DNA of 64,000 nucleotides from Pyrrhosoma nymphula (GCA_963573305.1 OY754339.1:91481838-91545837); one strand, 5' to 3'; positions 35,075-47,271 are shown, numbered from the stretch's first letter. Numbers and translations are program-made. Notes: generated by a model not told the origin, from the letters alone.

Positions 35075-35520
35075 CTCCCCCTACCCATCTCAAAAAATTT
35101 CCCAAAATATGGTTGGTTCCTATGAAATTTTGTTTTTTTTTACCAAATAATAGCTTTTTTTCGCTTAATAACAATACCTGCGATAAATAATTAACAGCGA
35201 TGGACAGAGGAGTTGATGGATACAACCCACGCGCCCCCCTCCCCCTACCCATCTCAAAAAATTTCCCAAAATATGGTTGGTTCCTATGAAATTTTGGCTT
35301 TTTACCAAATAATAGCTTTTTTTCGCTTAATAACAATCCCTGCGATAAATAATTAACAGCGATGGACAGAGGAGTTGAGGGTTACAACCCACCCGCCCCC
35401 CTCCCCCCACCTACGTCAATATATGTATTGAAATACACGCGGATTTGGATTTTTTCATTACCTTATGGATTATATCTCGCTTAATAATAATCAAATAATT
35501 AGTATCAATGGAAAGGACAG
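35075..35520. repeat. Tandem repeat, period 162-164 bp
   Basis: Units begin at 35,075, 35,239 and 35,401 with CTCCCCC. The first two are nearly identical (shared ATCTCAAAAAATTTCCCAAA); the third is diverged. Mirrored at 43,563-44,008. Confidence 0.9.
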
Positions 35521-35800
35521 TTTGTAAGCCATGATTTATTAGCAGCCCTAATCAATCATGTCTCACATAACTGTCTTCCCCAGGTCGATAGAAAGGCTTT
35601 GTTTGTCAAACATAACGTCTTATAATGTTATCATTATTTTAGACGAAGCGACTAAAGAGGATAGGGGGTTTAATTAAAAATAAAAACACAGAGGATGAGT
35701 TTTACAAATTTATTATAATTTCTTTATTTACAATTGCAAAATTAACATAAGTTACAAACTCCCACACAAATATCCTTGAGAAGTATTTTCAGTTCGTTTT

Positions 35801-35938
35801 TCATATAGACTTTATACAATATACTCTTAAGTATATCTCTCGCGAGTGGTGTTGGTTATTTATGAATGCCATTACTTCACTGCACATCGATTGCAGTGAT
35901 TCGTCATCAGAATCCACAGAAGTACTCGTCCCGATAAT
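35801..35938 (-). other. Coding-like segment, left-arm copy
   Basis: Exact mirror of 43,145-43,282; see that entry. Confidence 0.3.
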
Positions 35939-36082
35939 CTGCCAAATTACACGGAGTTAACCGATGCCAGGGTTTGACAAATTATCAAAAAAGAATATCC
36001 AACTCGCTCAAATATGAATTGGACATCTTTTCACACACACGTAATCAGAGTATAGCTAGGCTATACTTTATGATTACTTTTT

Positions 36083-36346
36083 TCATTCATTCGCTACGAG
36101 TACCATCTCAGATTCCAATCTTTCCAAATCTAATTTACATTTCAATGGCTTGACAAAGTTTCCAGTTTTAAAACTGGAAACAAATTCTTTTACCACTTCA
36201 CACTCTACCGAGATATTATTAAGAATAATTGTTATTAAATTGGACAGTGTACTTAAATAATTCCACTCTTCAAAATTTAAATTAAACGAACTATTGTCTC
36301 GCTTAATCGACAAATGTCTCTTCCCAAAGAAATATCCCTTAGGTTC
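36083..36346 (-). CDS. Candidate terminal exon, left-arm copy (unknown protein)
   Basis: Identical in sequence to 42,737-43,000 in the right arm, in opposite orientation; see that entry. The two copies would be transcribed away from the palindrome centre. Confidence 0.35.
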   Translation of the reverse strand, partial: EPKGYFFGKRHLSIKRDNSSFNLNFEEWNYLSTLSNLITIILNNISVECEVVKEFVSSFKTGNFVKPLKCKLDLERLESEMVLVANE

Positions 36347-39099
36347 CTATTATCAGCGAAATAAATAATAATTATATGTAACAGCATGCAGCATTAAAGA
36401 CCAAATCCGTTGTGCACAAGATGTATGAAAGAATAGTGAAAAATGTTTGATTTCCATTTCGTTTATTACACATCCATTACCTCATTCATGCTATAAAAAG
36501 GGTGATGTCAAGATTATGTGTGCATCCTCGAATTAAATTATGGTTCTACAGTGTAATATAGTGTATCATTTTACCTAAATACAGTATTCACTGTTTGTCA
36601 CATGCTATATTAAAGCAAATTACTACTAGTAACAATCAAAGAGTCAGAGAAACTCAATGAAGCTCTCACATTTTATTACTTTGCATTGGTGCTAGCAGCA
36701 ATATCATCTAGAAGAAGAACGAATGTAGTGGGTTTGAAATTAGCGCTATCAATGTCAAACAATTTAAAAAAGATTCATCACATCATGCAATCAGTGTTTT
36801 AAATCACTACACATACACATCTTTTTTTTCATATTTTTATGAATTAGGCATTTCCTATATATTAGAAACAATATACGCTAACATTTGCAAGACCTTCCGC
36901 GAAGAGGATAGGAACAATTTAACAGCGAAAACCCATCCCACACTTAAGGAAAAGTCTCTGTCACAAGTGCCTACGATAACATGCACAGATTTTGTTTCAT
37001 ACATTGCAGATAAATTATTCCCATTAACGGCTCTTCAGCTCCGATAACAGGATTTGAAAATCATTATTTTTCAGTCTCAAATTACAATGTCCTTATGGCG
37101 GAATGGTGACACGCTTCGGTTTTATATTTTATTTCTTGATATTTACCACAAAAAGGCTTTCTCACAAACTAATATGTTTCAACTAAACCATTGCAGTATA
37201 TTATTTTTTCAAGGTGCCTTATCAATCACACTAGACTGACATAATTATGATTGAAAAGGGATGAGCAGACGCAACAAATGTCTATGTTTGGTAAATTTTA
37301 CTTAATTGTTTATTCAATCATTGTGCAGTTTTGTTTTTATTCCATGGAAAATTTCGATGATTATCAGAGACATACGTCAATGTAAACCCCATTAGTCCTC
37401 ATAATCAAACCGCTGAATAAGAACATTTGGAAGGAAAACCTTGTATCGTCAAGGCATGTTCAATAATAGATAATAGGCATGTTCTTAATTAATATCATAA
37501 TCATTTTCAGTTATACATTCTCATTACGGCCGACTTTATTGGCTCCATGAATCTGGTGTTTCGAAGCGCAGGTTCTATCTTAAAAGGTCCCGAAGAGATA
37601 TGAAATCAAAAGCATTCGTAATATGAATTGACGGCGGTAAATTCAATGGACTATAGTATGAGCCTAGACTGCTCCACGAACAAAATCCTACCTAGATTTA
37701 TAAACTTATTGACTCAACATACGCGATGGAATCTTGGCAGACTGATTTGAAACCTAAGTATTTCGGATCTGTTGACGAGCTATTTACTCTTTTGAACTTA
37801 AGTAGAAATTATTAATTAAGTAGCACTAGACGCCCGAAAAAGTGATAGTTGAACGATGGAAACAGTCTCCAAGGGAATTAGGCTAGCCATCACAACTAAA
37901 ATTTAAATAAATGAGCTAAAATTCACGGCGGGGATGGATTTACATCAATTAGTTATCTTTATTTGAACTAAATTTAGCTTTTAGCGACGCTGTAGCTCAG
38001 ATTAATAAAGATATATCATGGCACGTTTCTAAAATCTGATATTTTACCACGTTCACCACCGAGTAGTCATTTTTCCCATTTGAGAAGTAAACATGAAGAG
38101 CAGCCATTCACAAATATATCTTGAGGCGTACTAAAATCCTCTGATCGAATGAGTTGTAGCTATGAATTAATTTTAGCTATAATTTAATCTAAGGAGTTAT
38201 CGTTATGAGTAAGCAAGAATGTGAAGAGAGAGCATGAACTTTCACAGGGTAGAGGTGTGGTGAAGGACTTTCTCCATTCATTTGATTGATTTTTGAAAGA
38301 AACGAGTGCTAACCGCACCGGAACGAGCATTTACCATTTGGCTAGTGTGACAGGGAGATATTCTTCTGTCTAATCACTTAGGCTATATAACCAGTAAAAA
38401 TTCAGAACCTATTGGAGCTCATCCTAGACATTTCCAAAAAACGCTGTCAAAATTTAAGGATATTTAACCATTAAAAATTTTCTGAATCACTCCAGCCAAT
38501 AGAAATGCAAACTGAAAAAGTTTCTTAAACGTTTTTTTTTTACCTGTAGCAACACCTTTCTTGGCCTTGTGACCTGAGTAAATTCAAAGTTCTCAAAGAG
38601 AAAGGAAAATGACCGGCGTTTAACACCCCAACGATCTGAAAACACAAATTCCGGTGTAGCACCCACCCCCTTTGTGACGCATGAAATCCATATTTCGAGT
38701 GAGTCCTTCTCGTGTTTGCGTCGCACTGGTCATGAATATAAATTCGTGCAGTCTTTATTCAATAAAAAAAGATTTGGACTCTTGGACTAGGTATATTTGT
38801 ATTACTCTGACTATATTTGACAGTTGGGAGACGGGACAAGGATAGAAAGGTGTCATTTAATATGCTTGAGACTCAAACATTTTTGAAGACTTACTTTGAA
38901 AAATGCATTCGTAGTGTTTAGAATATTTTAATGTCAGCATCATCATGCAAGTCTATTGTTCACCTCTGCCCACAGAAGAGCTCCAGTTCAATAGGACCTT
39001 AAATTGGGGTGTTTTAGTAGACAGGCATAAAGAGATGACCTCCAATGTCAATGCCCATGGAAGGAAACTGGTTTTCTTCCAAAATAGCTCTCTATCTAT

Positions 39100-39300
39100 T
39101 GGGGATCAGGTCAGTCTGGCTGCCAAGAGCACTGGCTTCCCATCCTGAGGGCATGGGTTCAAACTCCAGCAGGGTTGGAGAGTTCACAATTAAATCTCAA
39201 CCTCTAATTGGGTGTCCTGTGGAGAGCACATCCAAATGTAGTACCTTCACTGTCCATCGAATGGGACGTTAAACTGTGGACCCTTTGGTGCCTTTCGTTA
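39100..39300 (+). repeat. tRNA-derived SINE, left-arm copy
   Basis: Box A-like CTGGCTGCCAAGAGC (39,116-39,130) and a perfect box B GGTTCAAACTCC (39,156-39,167), then a body with CGAATGGGACGTTAAACTGT (about 39,257-39,276). Same plan as the SINE at 34.2 kb. Confidence 0.8.
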
Positions 39301-39502
39301 AAAGCAGGCCCACGCTGGGTTTCGCTCCACCCTCACCCTCCTCCCTACTTATCCTTTAAATTCCATTAACTTGTATTAATTTAAAAATCGCATTCCAAAC
39401 CCAACCTCCAACAAAGTCAAACTCTATAGACAAGTTCAAACTCGTTTAAACCGTCGAATTATACCAGGCGCACATGCTCGCATAGGAGGTGGCAGCATTT
39501 TT

Positions 39503-39580
39503 TGCAATACCAAAAATCGTCAAATATTACTTGACGGCAATATTTGACGGCCAGGCGAGGTGGTAGTATTTTTGTAATAC
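39503..39580. other. 78-bp palindrome spacer
   Basis: The unpaired centre of the palindrome. Its right part, AGGTGGTAGTATTTTTGTAAT, is a diverged direct copy of the left arm's tip (AGGAGGTGGCAGCATTTTTTGCAAT). Two CAATATTTGACGG-like words lie between. So the centre is a degenerate direct repeat and not a simple fold-over point. Confidence 0.9.
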
Positions 39581-39782
39581 AAAAATGCTGCCACCTCCTA
39601 TGCGAGCATGTGCGCCTGGTATAATTCGACGGTTTAAACGAGTTTGAACTTGTCTATAGAGTTTGACTTTGTTGGAGGTTGGGTTTGGAATGCGATTTTT
39701 AAATTAATACAAGTTAATGGAATTTAAAGGATAAGTAGGGAGGAGGGTGAGGGTGGAGCGAAACCCAGCGTGGGCCTGCTTT

Positions 39783-39983
39783 TAACGAAAGGCACCAAAG
39801 GGTCCACAGTTTAACGTCCCATTCGATGGACAGTGAAGGTACTACATTTGGATGTGCTCTCCACAGGACACCCAATTAGAGGTTGAGATTTAATTGTGAA
39901 CTCTCCAACCCTGCTGGAGTTTGAACCCATGCCCTCAGGATGGGAAGCCAGTGCTCTTGGCAGCCAGACTGACCTGATCCCCA
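39783..39983 (-). repeat. tRNA-derived SINE, right-arm copy
   Basis: Mirror of 39,100-39,300, with box B at 39,916-39,927 on the minus strand. Confidence 0.8.
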
Positions 39984-42736
39984 ATAGATAGAGAGCTATT
40001 TTGGAAGAAAACCAGTTTCCTTCCATGGGCATTGACATTGGAGGTCATCTCTTTATGCCTGTCTACTAAAACACCCCAATTTAAGGTCCTATTGAACTGG
40101 AGCTCTTCTGTGGGCAGAGGTGAACAATAGACTTGCATGATGATGCTGACATTAAAATATTCTAAACACTACGAATGCATTTTTCAAAGTAAGTCTTCAA
40201 AAATGTTTGAGTCTCAAGCATATTAAATGACACCTTTCTATCCTTGTCCCGTCTCCCAACTGTCAAATATAGTCAGAGTAATACAAATATACCTAGTCCA
40301 AGAGTCCAAATCTTTTTTTATTGAATAAAGACTGCACGAATTTATATTCATGACCAGTGCGACGCAAACACGAGAAGGACTCACTCGAAATATGGATTTC
40401 ATGCGTCACAAAGGGGGTGGGTGCTACACCGGAATTTGTGTTTTCAGATCGTTGGGGTGTTAAACGCCGGTCATTTTCCTTTCTCTTTGAGAACTTTGAA
40501 TTTACTCAGGTCACAAGGCCAAGAAAGGTGTTGCTACAGGTAAAAAAAAAACGTTTAAGAAACTTTTTCAGTTTGCATTTCTATTGGCTGGAGTGATTCA
40601 GAAAATTTTTAATGGTTAAATATCCTTAAATTTTGACAGCGTTTTTTGGAAATGTCTAGGATGAGCTCCAATAGGTTCTGAATTTTTACTGGTTATATAG
40701 CCTAAGTGATTAGACAGAAGAATATCTCCCTGTCACACTAGCCAAATGGTAAATGCTCGTTCCGGTGCGGTTAGCACTCGTTTCTTTCAAAAATCAATCA
40801 AATGAATGGAGAAAGTCCTTCACCACACCTCTACCCTGTGAAAGTTCATGCTCTCTCTTCACATTCTTGCTTACTCATAACGATAACTCCTTAGATTAAA
40901 TTATAGCTAAAATTAATTCATAGCTACAACTCATTCGATCAGAGGATTTTAGTACGCCTCAAGATATATTTGTGAATGGCTGCTCTTCATGTTTACTTCT
41001 CAAATGGGAAAAATGACTACTCGGTGGTGAACGTGGTAAAATATCAGATTTTAGAAACGTGCCATGATATATCTTTATTAATCTGAGCTACAGCGTCGCT
41101 AAAAGCTAAATTTAGTTCAAATAAAGATAACTAATTGATGTAAATCCATCCCCGCCGTGAATTTTAGCTCATTTATTTAAATTTTAGTTGTGATGGCTAG
41201 CCTAATTCCCTTGGAGACTGTTTCCATCGTTCAACTATCACTTTTTCGGGCGTCTAGTGCTACTTAATTAATAATTTCTACTTAAGTTCAAAAGAGTAAA
41301 TAGCTCGTCAACAGATCCGAAATACTTAGGTTTCAAATCAGTCTGCCAAGATTCCATCGCGTATGTTGAGTCAATAAGTTTATAAATCTAGGTAGGATTT
41401 TGTTCGTGGAGCAGTCTAGGCTCATACTATAGTCCATTGAATTTACCGCCGTCAATTCATATTACGAATGCTTTTGATTTCATATCTCTTCGGGACCTTT
41501 TAAGATAGAACCTGCGCTTCGAAACACCAGATTCATGGAGCCAATAAAGTCGGCCGTAATGAGAATGTATAACTGAAAATGATTATGATATTAATTAAGA
41601 ACATGCCTATTATCTATTATTGAACATGCCTTGACGATACAAGGTTTTCCTTCCAAATGTTCTTATTCAGCGGTTTGATTATGAGGACTAATGGGGTTTA
41701 CATTGACGTATGTCTCTGATAATCATCGAAATTTTCCATGGAATAAAAACAAAACTGCACAATGATTGAATAAACAATTAAGTAAAATTTACCAAACATA
41801 GACATTTGTTGCGTCTGCTCATCCCTTTTCAATCATAATTATGTCAGTCTAGTGTGATTGATAAGGCACCTTGAAAAAATAATATACTGCAATGGTTTAG
41901 TTGAAACATATTAGTTTGTGAGAAAGCCTTTTTGTGGTAAATATCAAGAAATAAAATATAAAACCGAAGCGTGTCACCATTCCGCCATAAGGACATTGTA
42001 ATTTGAGACTGAAAAATAATGATTTTCAAATCCTGTTATCGGAGCTGAAGAGCCGTTAATGGGAATAATTTATCTGCAATGTATGAAACAAAATCTGTGC
42101 ATGTTATCGTAGGCACTTGTGACAGAGACTTTTCCTTAAGTGTGGGATGGGTTTTCGCTGTTAAATTGTTCCTATCCTCTTCGCGGAAGGTCTTGCAAAT
42201 GTTAGCGTATATTGTTTCTAATATATAGGAAATGCCTAATTCATAAAAATATGAAAAAAAAGATGTGTATGTGTAGTGATTTAAAACACTGATTGCATGA
42301 TGTGATGAATCTTTTTTAAATTGTTTGACATTGATAGCGCTAATTTCAAACCCACTACATTCGTTCTTCTTCTAGATGATATTGCTGCTAGCACCAATGC
42401 AAAGTAATAAAATGTGAGAGCTTCATTGAGTTTCTCTGACTCTTTGATTGTTACTAGTAGTAATTTGCTTTAATATAGCATGTGACAAACAGTGAATACT
42501 GTATTTAGGTAAAATGATACACTATATTACACTGTAGAACCATAATTTAATTCGAGGATGCACACATAATCTTGACATCACCCTTTTTATAGCATGAATG
42601 AGGTAATGGATGTGTAATAAACGAAATGGAAATCAAACATTTTTCACTATTCTTTCATACATCTTGTGCACAACGGATTTGGTCTTTAATGCTGCATGCT
42701 GTTACATATAATTATTATTTATTTCGCTGATAATAG

Positions 42737-43000
42737 GAACCTAAGGGATATTTCTTTGGGAAGAGACATTTGTCGATTAAGCGAGACAATAGTTCGTTTA
42801 ATTTAAATTTTGAAGAGTGGAATTATTTAAGTACACTGTCCAATTTAATAACAATTATTCTTAATAATATCTCGGTAGAGTGTGAAGTGGTAAAAGAATT
42901 TGTTTCCAGTTTTAAAACTGGAAACTTTGTCAAGCCATTGAAATGTAAATTAGATTTGGAAAGATTGGAATCTGAGATGGTACTCGTAGCGAATGAATGA
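42737..43000 (+). CDS. Candidate terminal exon, right-arm copy (unknown protein)
   Basis: 87 open codons and a TGA directly after a plausible acceptor, TGATAATAG (42,728-42,736). The product starts EPKGYFFGKRHLSIKRDNSS and continues with a helix-prone, charged stretch (NFEEWNYLSTLSNLI, then VECEVVKEFVSSFK and LDLERLESEMVLVANE). It has no in-frame ATG near its start, so it would be an internal or last exon. I recognise no family. A coding-like segment with its own acceptor follows at 43,145, and AATAAA at 43,355. It could be a host gene's 3' end carried in duplicate by the palindrome, or a transposon fragment. Confidence 0.4.
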   Translation, partial: EPKGYFFGKRHLSIKRDNSSFNLNFEEWNYLSTLSNLITIILNNISVECEVVKEFVSSFKTGNFVKPLKCKLDLERLESEMVLVANE

Positions 43001-43144
43001 AAAAAGTAATCATAAAGTATAGCCTAGCTATACTCTGATTACGTGTGTGTGAAAAGATGTCCAATTCATATTTGAGCGAGTTGGATATTCTTTTTTGATA
43101 ATTTGTCAAACCCTGGCATCGGTTAACTCCGTGTAATTTGGCAG

Positions 43145-43282
43145 ATTATCGGGACGAGTACTTCTGTGGATTCTGATGACGAATCACTGCAATCGATGTG
43201 CAGTGAAGTAATGGCATTCATAAATAACCAACACCACTCGCGAGAGATATACTTAAGAGTATATTGTATAAAGTCTATATGA
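43145..43282 (+). other. Coding-like segment with acceptor (possible alternative last exon)
   Basis: After TTTGGCAG (43,137-43,144) the frame is open for 45 codons: IIGTSTSVDSDDESLQSMCS, EVMAFINNQHHSREIY, then a stop at 43,280-43,282. The acidic Ser/Asp stretch and helix look protein-like, but this could be chance. AATAAA lies 73 bp further on (43,355-43,360). Confidence 0.3.
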
Positions 43283-44404
43283 AAAACGAACTGAAAATAC
43301 TTCTCAAGGATATTTGTGTGGGAGTTTGTAACTTATGTTAATTTTGCAATTGTAAATAAAGAAATTATAATAAATTTGTAAAACTCATCCTCTGTGTTTT
43401 TATTTTTAATTAAACCCCCTATCCTCTTTAGTCGCTTCGTCTAAAATAATGATAACATTATAAGACGTTATGTTTGACAAACAAAGCCTTTCTATCGACC
43501 TGGGGAAGACAGTTATGTGAGACATGATTGATTAGGGCTGCTAATAAATCATGGCTTACAAACTGTCCTTTCCATTGATACTAATTATTTGATTATTATT
43601 AAGCGAGATATAATCCATAAGGTAATGAAAAAATCCAAATCCGCGTGTATTTCAATACATATATTGACGTAGGTGGGGGGAGGGGGGCGGGTGGGTTGTA
43701 ACCCTCAACTCCTCTGTCCATCGCTGTTAATTATTTATCGCAGGGATTGTTATTAAGCGAAAAAAAGCTATTATTTGGTAAAAAGCCAAAATTTCATAGG
43801 AACCAACCATATTTTGGGAAATTTTTTGAGATGGGTAGGGGGAGGGGGGCGCGTGGGTTGTATCCATCAACTCCTCTGTCCATCGCTGTTAATTATTTAT
43901 CGCAGGTATTGTTATTAAGCGAAAAAAAGCTATTATTTGGTAAAAAAAAACAAAATTTCATAGGAACCAACCATATTTTGGGAAATTTTTTGAGATGGGT
44001 AGGGGGAGGGGGGAGGGAGAATTACGCATCGTCAACGGGAGATCGTCGGAGTTGCTCTCCTTGGACTGGTTGGCACGTGGAATAAAGCATGCGGCCTCAA
44101 AGGCTGGATATTGAGGTGGAGATTGATCGGCCGGGGCGGCGTCGCAAAGTCTTCATTCCTGGGGGTGTATGTACACAGATACTTATGAGTTGCGTTTCAT
44201 CAGAGTTGCTATGCGGAAGTAACCTCGGGGTGGGTATCCTTGGGTGGGTATCCTTGGGTGGGTGGGCAGGTGGAAAAGAGCATGCGGCCTCAAAGGCTGG
44301 ATATTGAGGTGGAGATTGATCGGTCGGAGTGGCGTCGCAAAGTCTGCATTCCTGCATATTAAGTGTTTTGAAACATACAAACGCTCTCTACTACTAGTGA
44401 CGTT

Positions 44405-45490
44405 CAGATCGTATTAGAAATGTAACGGTCTGTAGTTTGTGAGTTTTCTCAATAATATTTATGGATAGACTAATATCTCGCTGTAATGCATGTTATAAAA
44501 TCGCAAGAGAACCTTCAAATGCGAAGGCTTTTTTAGCATACGGCTTGAAACCAATAAGTCAAGTTAAAGCTTCAAATATGTGTAGTACTTCGATAATTTC
44601 CGAGAAGTTAGGTCATAAAAACAAAGATTTTTCGTCATTCAAATTAATTACCATATTTCTTTCATGCTTCTTACAAATGTCGGCATCTTAAAATAAAATT
44701 TGAATAAGGTCTTCAATTAAGACTAGAGAAAAAAATTAGATTATGCTACATTAGCTACAACAACATTGCACGAAACTCCCACTACTCCAAACATTAGAAT
44801 TGTTCTTCGGATTCTTTTGCAATCGTCAGTATCTACAGCACACGTGGAAAGACCATTTTCTAAACTAAAAACTATTACAAACTACTAGAGAATTAAAACA
44901 ATGGTAGAATGATTTTCAAATTTTGCCACTTTTGGATACATATTTAAGAAAAACTTGATGTAGTGCTGTTATTCTAGGATTTTATTACTGAAAGCTAGAA
45001 AATTTTGCCTCTTCTAATATTTACATATTTATTTACCGCTAGCGAAAGTCTCGGGCGTAACCTTGTAGAAACGTTTTCTTCAAATAGTGTTAAATAAGGA
45101 AAGTTTTGAAGATATTTCTTTACCAAAAATATTTTTAATGTGCTCCTGATTTACACACGTGTAAATTAATTTATTTTTTATTTATATTAGATCAATCCTA
45201 TCTACACCAGCCAAAGTGATTATTTTTCCAAATAAAATATTGTAACCTTAACTATGCAAAAGCACATTCAAAACATTTGTGTTCATAAAATTGTAATTTT
45301 ATCAGTTAATTAACGTAAAACTGTAATTGGCAAAATACCTTTTTGATAAATAGCACTTTTTTCACCAAATTGTCTTCTATGTTTTTATAAAGTAAATGTT
45401 TACTGCGGGGGTGGGCGGAGGATATAGAGGCACCAAATGTAATTCGGTAAACAGACGCCAAACACTACTGGCGCAAACTTGATATCTACC
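44405..45490 (+). repeat. hAT-derived repeat, copy B
   Basis: Starts at the palindrome edge. At 44,820-44,900 the plus strand reads SVSTAHVERPFSKLKTITNY, a decayed hAT dimerisation motif (A-ERSFSKLK). 44,410-44,750 aligns with 30,960-31,320, and 45,195-45,490 with 30,440-30,840. An AATAAA-like run and a poly-purine patch lie in between. No intact ORF. Confidence 0.6.
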
Positions 45491-46211
45491 TCAATAGTTA
45501 AGATGAGGTCTTATCTCTTTCACCAAAAATGAGTCAATGTTTTTGTACAAATTTCATACTCAGCGTAAATGGATCCACGTTTTACCCAACGAAATTCGTA
45601 ATTTTTAATCCCAAGTATGTTTAAATAAAAATAACAATGTAGATAGTTAACCAAATGTGAATAAAACGTTAAGAGATTTTAAACCGCAATATGCATTAAA
45701 ACCTTTTCAATACTCAGTCGATGAGAAACCGTTTGTCAACAACAACGTAGTGAAGGTAAATCAGAAAATCCACATTACATTCAGAAATTCACAGAATTAT
45801 TTTTCAATACTTTCATTATATACAATATCGAATAACCATTATATGAAGCGTTTATATCAGCTTTAGAAACCGTCTGTTTATGCTGCATAGCAAAATGTTG
45901 ATTTTCCTGCTACAATTAGCAACATATCGTAACTCCAACCTTAAGAGGATTTGTATACGAAAGGAATCTCCAGTGGAAACAATACAGTCAACAGAATGCG
46001 GAACGGCTAACGGCACCGTCCAATATGTGTCACATATTTGAAGTGATCTGAACATATTTTCAACGATTTGCTTAGGCAATTTTATTAGGTATTAAATATA
46101 ATCAAATCATATTATATGTGTGATAGCACATATCTATAGAATATCCCATGTTCTAAACTTAATAATGGTATCAAATACCACTCATTCCCTACAATCGTCA
46201 CTAGTTTGTTA
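45491..46211. other. No gene recognised
   Basis: AT-rich; short open frames without recognisable content. Confidence 0.45.
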
Positions 46212-47269
46212 CCCAGTGGGGAGAGACCATGCAGAAGACATTCATGAACTAATTCAAAAGTAGTCCACCACTGAATTATCCTGAGCATACATCCATAGAA
46301 CGTTCATTGAATGTTCAAGCGTGAACTATTCATTTGAGACTGTTCATAGATCGTTCATTTCCAGTCCACGAAGTATTATTCAAAAATGCTCCCTGGTTGA
46401 ACATTTAAAGAACATATTTAAACCATGTATATTTAAATATATTCATTAATTATGCATTCTCGGGAATATTCTAACATATCATATGTGCGATATTATTCCT
46501 AAAATTAATGCCCGCATATGATATCGCATTGTGTACGTAATGAGTTAAACTGTTGATTTTAACGGATGAACACTTAACTGTACGCATACATGCGTCAAAA
46601 TCATTTTTATTCACAGAAATATTACATTTTTATTCGTACTATGTGGAAATATAGCTTTCAATTAATTAATGCCAAATAACTGTTATCGAGATGTGATGGT
46701 ATTTCTTCAAACTATCACGGCATTGCCATTTAATAATTATAGTTCTCGAAGTTACATTTATCCACGGAAGTGACTAGGTATACACGACTTTCAATATTTC
46801 AATTTTAAGTGCGAAAATAGCCGCCCAGATTCGTAGGGTACGTAGTCATGCGAAATGGGTAAATTGATGTTAGGAAGATAGGAAAGATACAAGATAGGAT
46901 GTTATAACGTACTAATAGTACATATGCGTAATTGAAAATTAAGTGTTCAATTGCAATTTATCATTTGTTTTAACTTGAGAGAGCAGGGAAGTCAATGGAG
47001 AGGTAATACGATATGAATCGAGAATTATTTCACGAGAACTATTTTTAAACATTCCTTCATGGTTCATATGTCATTAATTCAAAAACAGTGCAGCCGCAAT
47101 TCATCTACGTTGAACATTCTATGAAGTATTCCAATGAATGTTCTTTGCACTATCTGTTAGTGCCAATTGAACGTTCATTGAAGGTTCTTCTTGAATGATC
47201 TTGGAACGTTTAAATAGCCTTCACTGAACGTTCTTTGAACATCTTTTGGACAGTTACTTCCCCAACGGG
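46212..47269. mobile_element. CCC...GGG inverted-repeat element 3 (TA TSD)
   Basis: Starts CCCAGTGGGGA and ends TCCCCAACGGG (9 of 11 paired), flanked by TA (46,210-46,211 and 47,270-47,271). Subterminal zones are packed with GAACGTTC/TTGAACGTTCATTGAA words on both sides (46,290-46,430 and 47,100-47,255). The middle (46,610-46,995) is shared with the dispersed repeat at 10.6-11.1 kb. No ORF. Same plan as elements 1 and 2. Confidence 0.75.
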
Positions 47270-47271
47270 TA

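Larger units (their letters stand above)
34685..39502. repeat. Left arm of a 9.7-kb near-perfect palindrome
   Basis: Each position x pairs with 79,083 minus x in the right arm with a constant offset over 4,818 bp, so there is no net indel. At every site I compared the bases are complementary, including 9- and 10-nt homopolymers (near 35,132 and 38,531). The arm holds direct and tandem repeats (34.7-35.5 kb), a candidate terminal exon and a SINE (39.1-39.3 kb). Confidence 0.97.
39581..44398. repeat. Right arm of the palindrome
   Basis: Reverse complement of 34,685-39,502. It ends at CTACTACTAGT (44,398); beyond it complementarity fails and hAT-derived copy B begins within a few bases. Confidence 0.97.

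Noticed and set aside
38945..40138. Open frames in the palindrome arms over the SINE, and those at 37,054-37,239, 38,487-38,726, 40,357-40,596 and 41,844-42,029
   Set aside because: Those at 38.9-39.3 and 39.8-40.1 kb lie within SINE sequence; the others are short, without acceptor, motif or plausible composition. Being present twice only reflects the palindrome.
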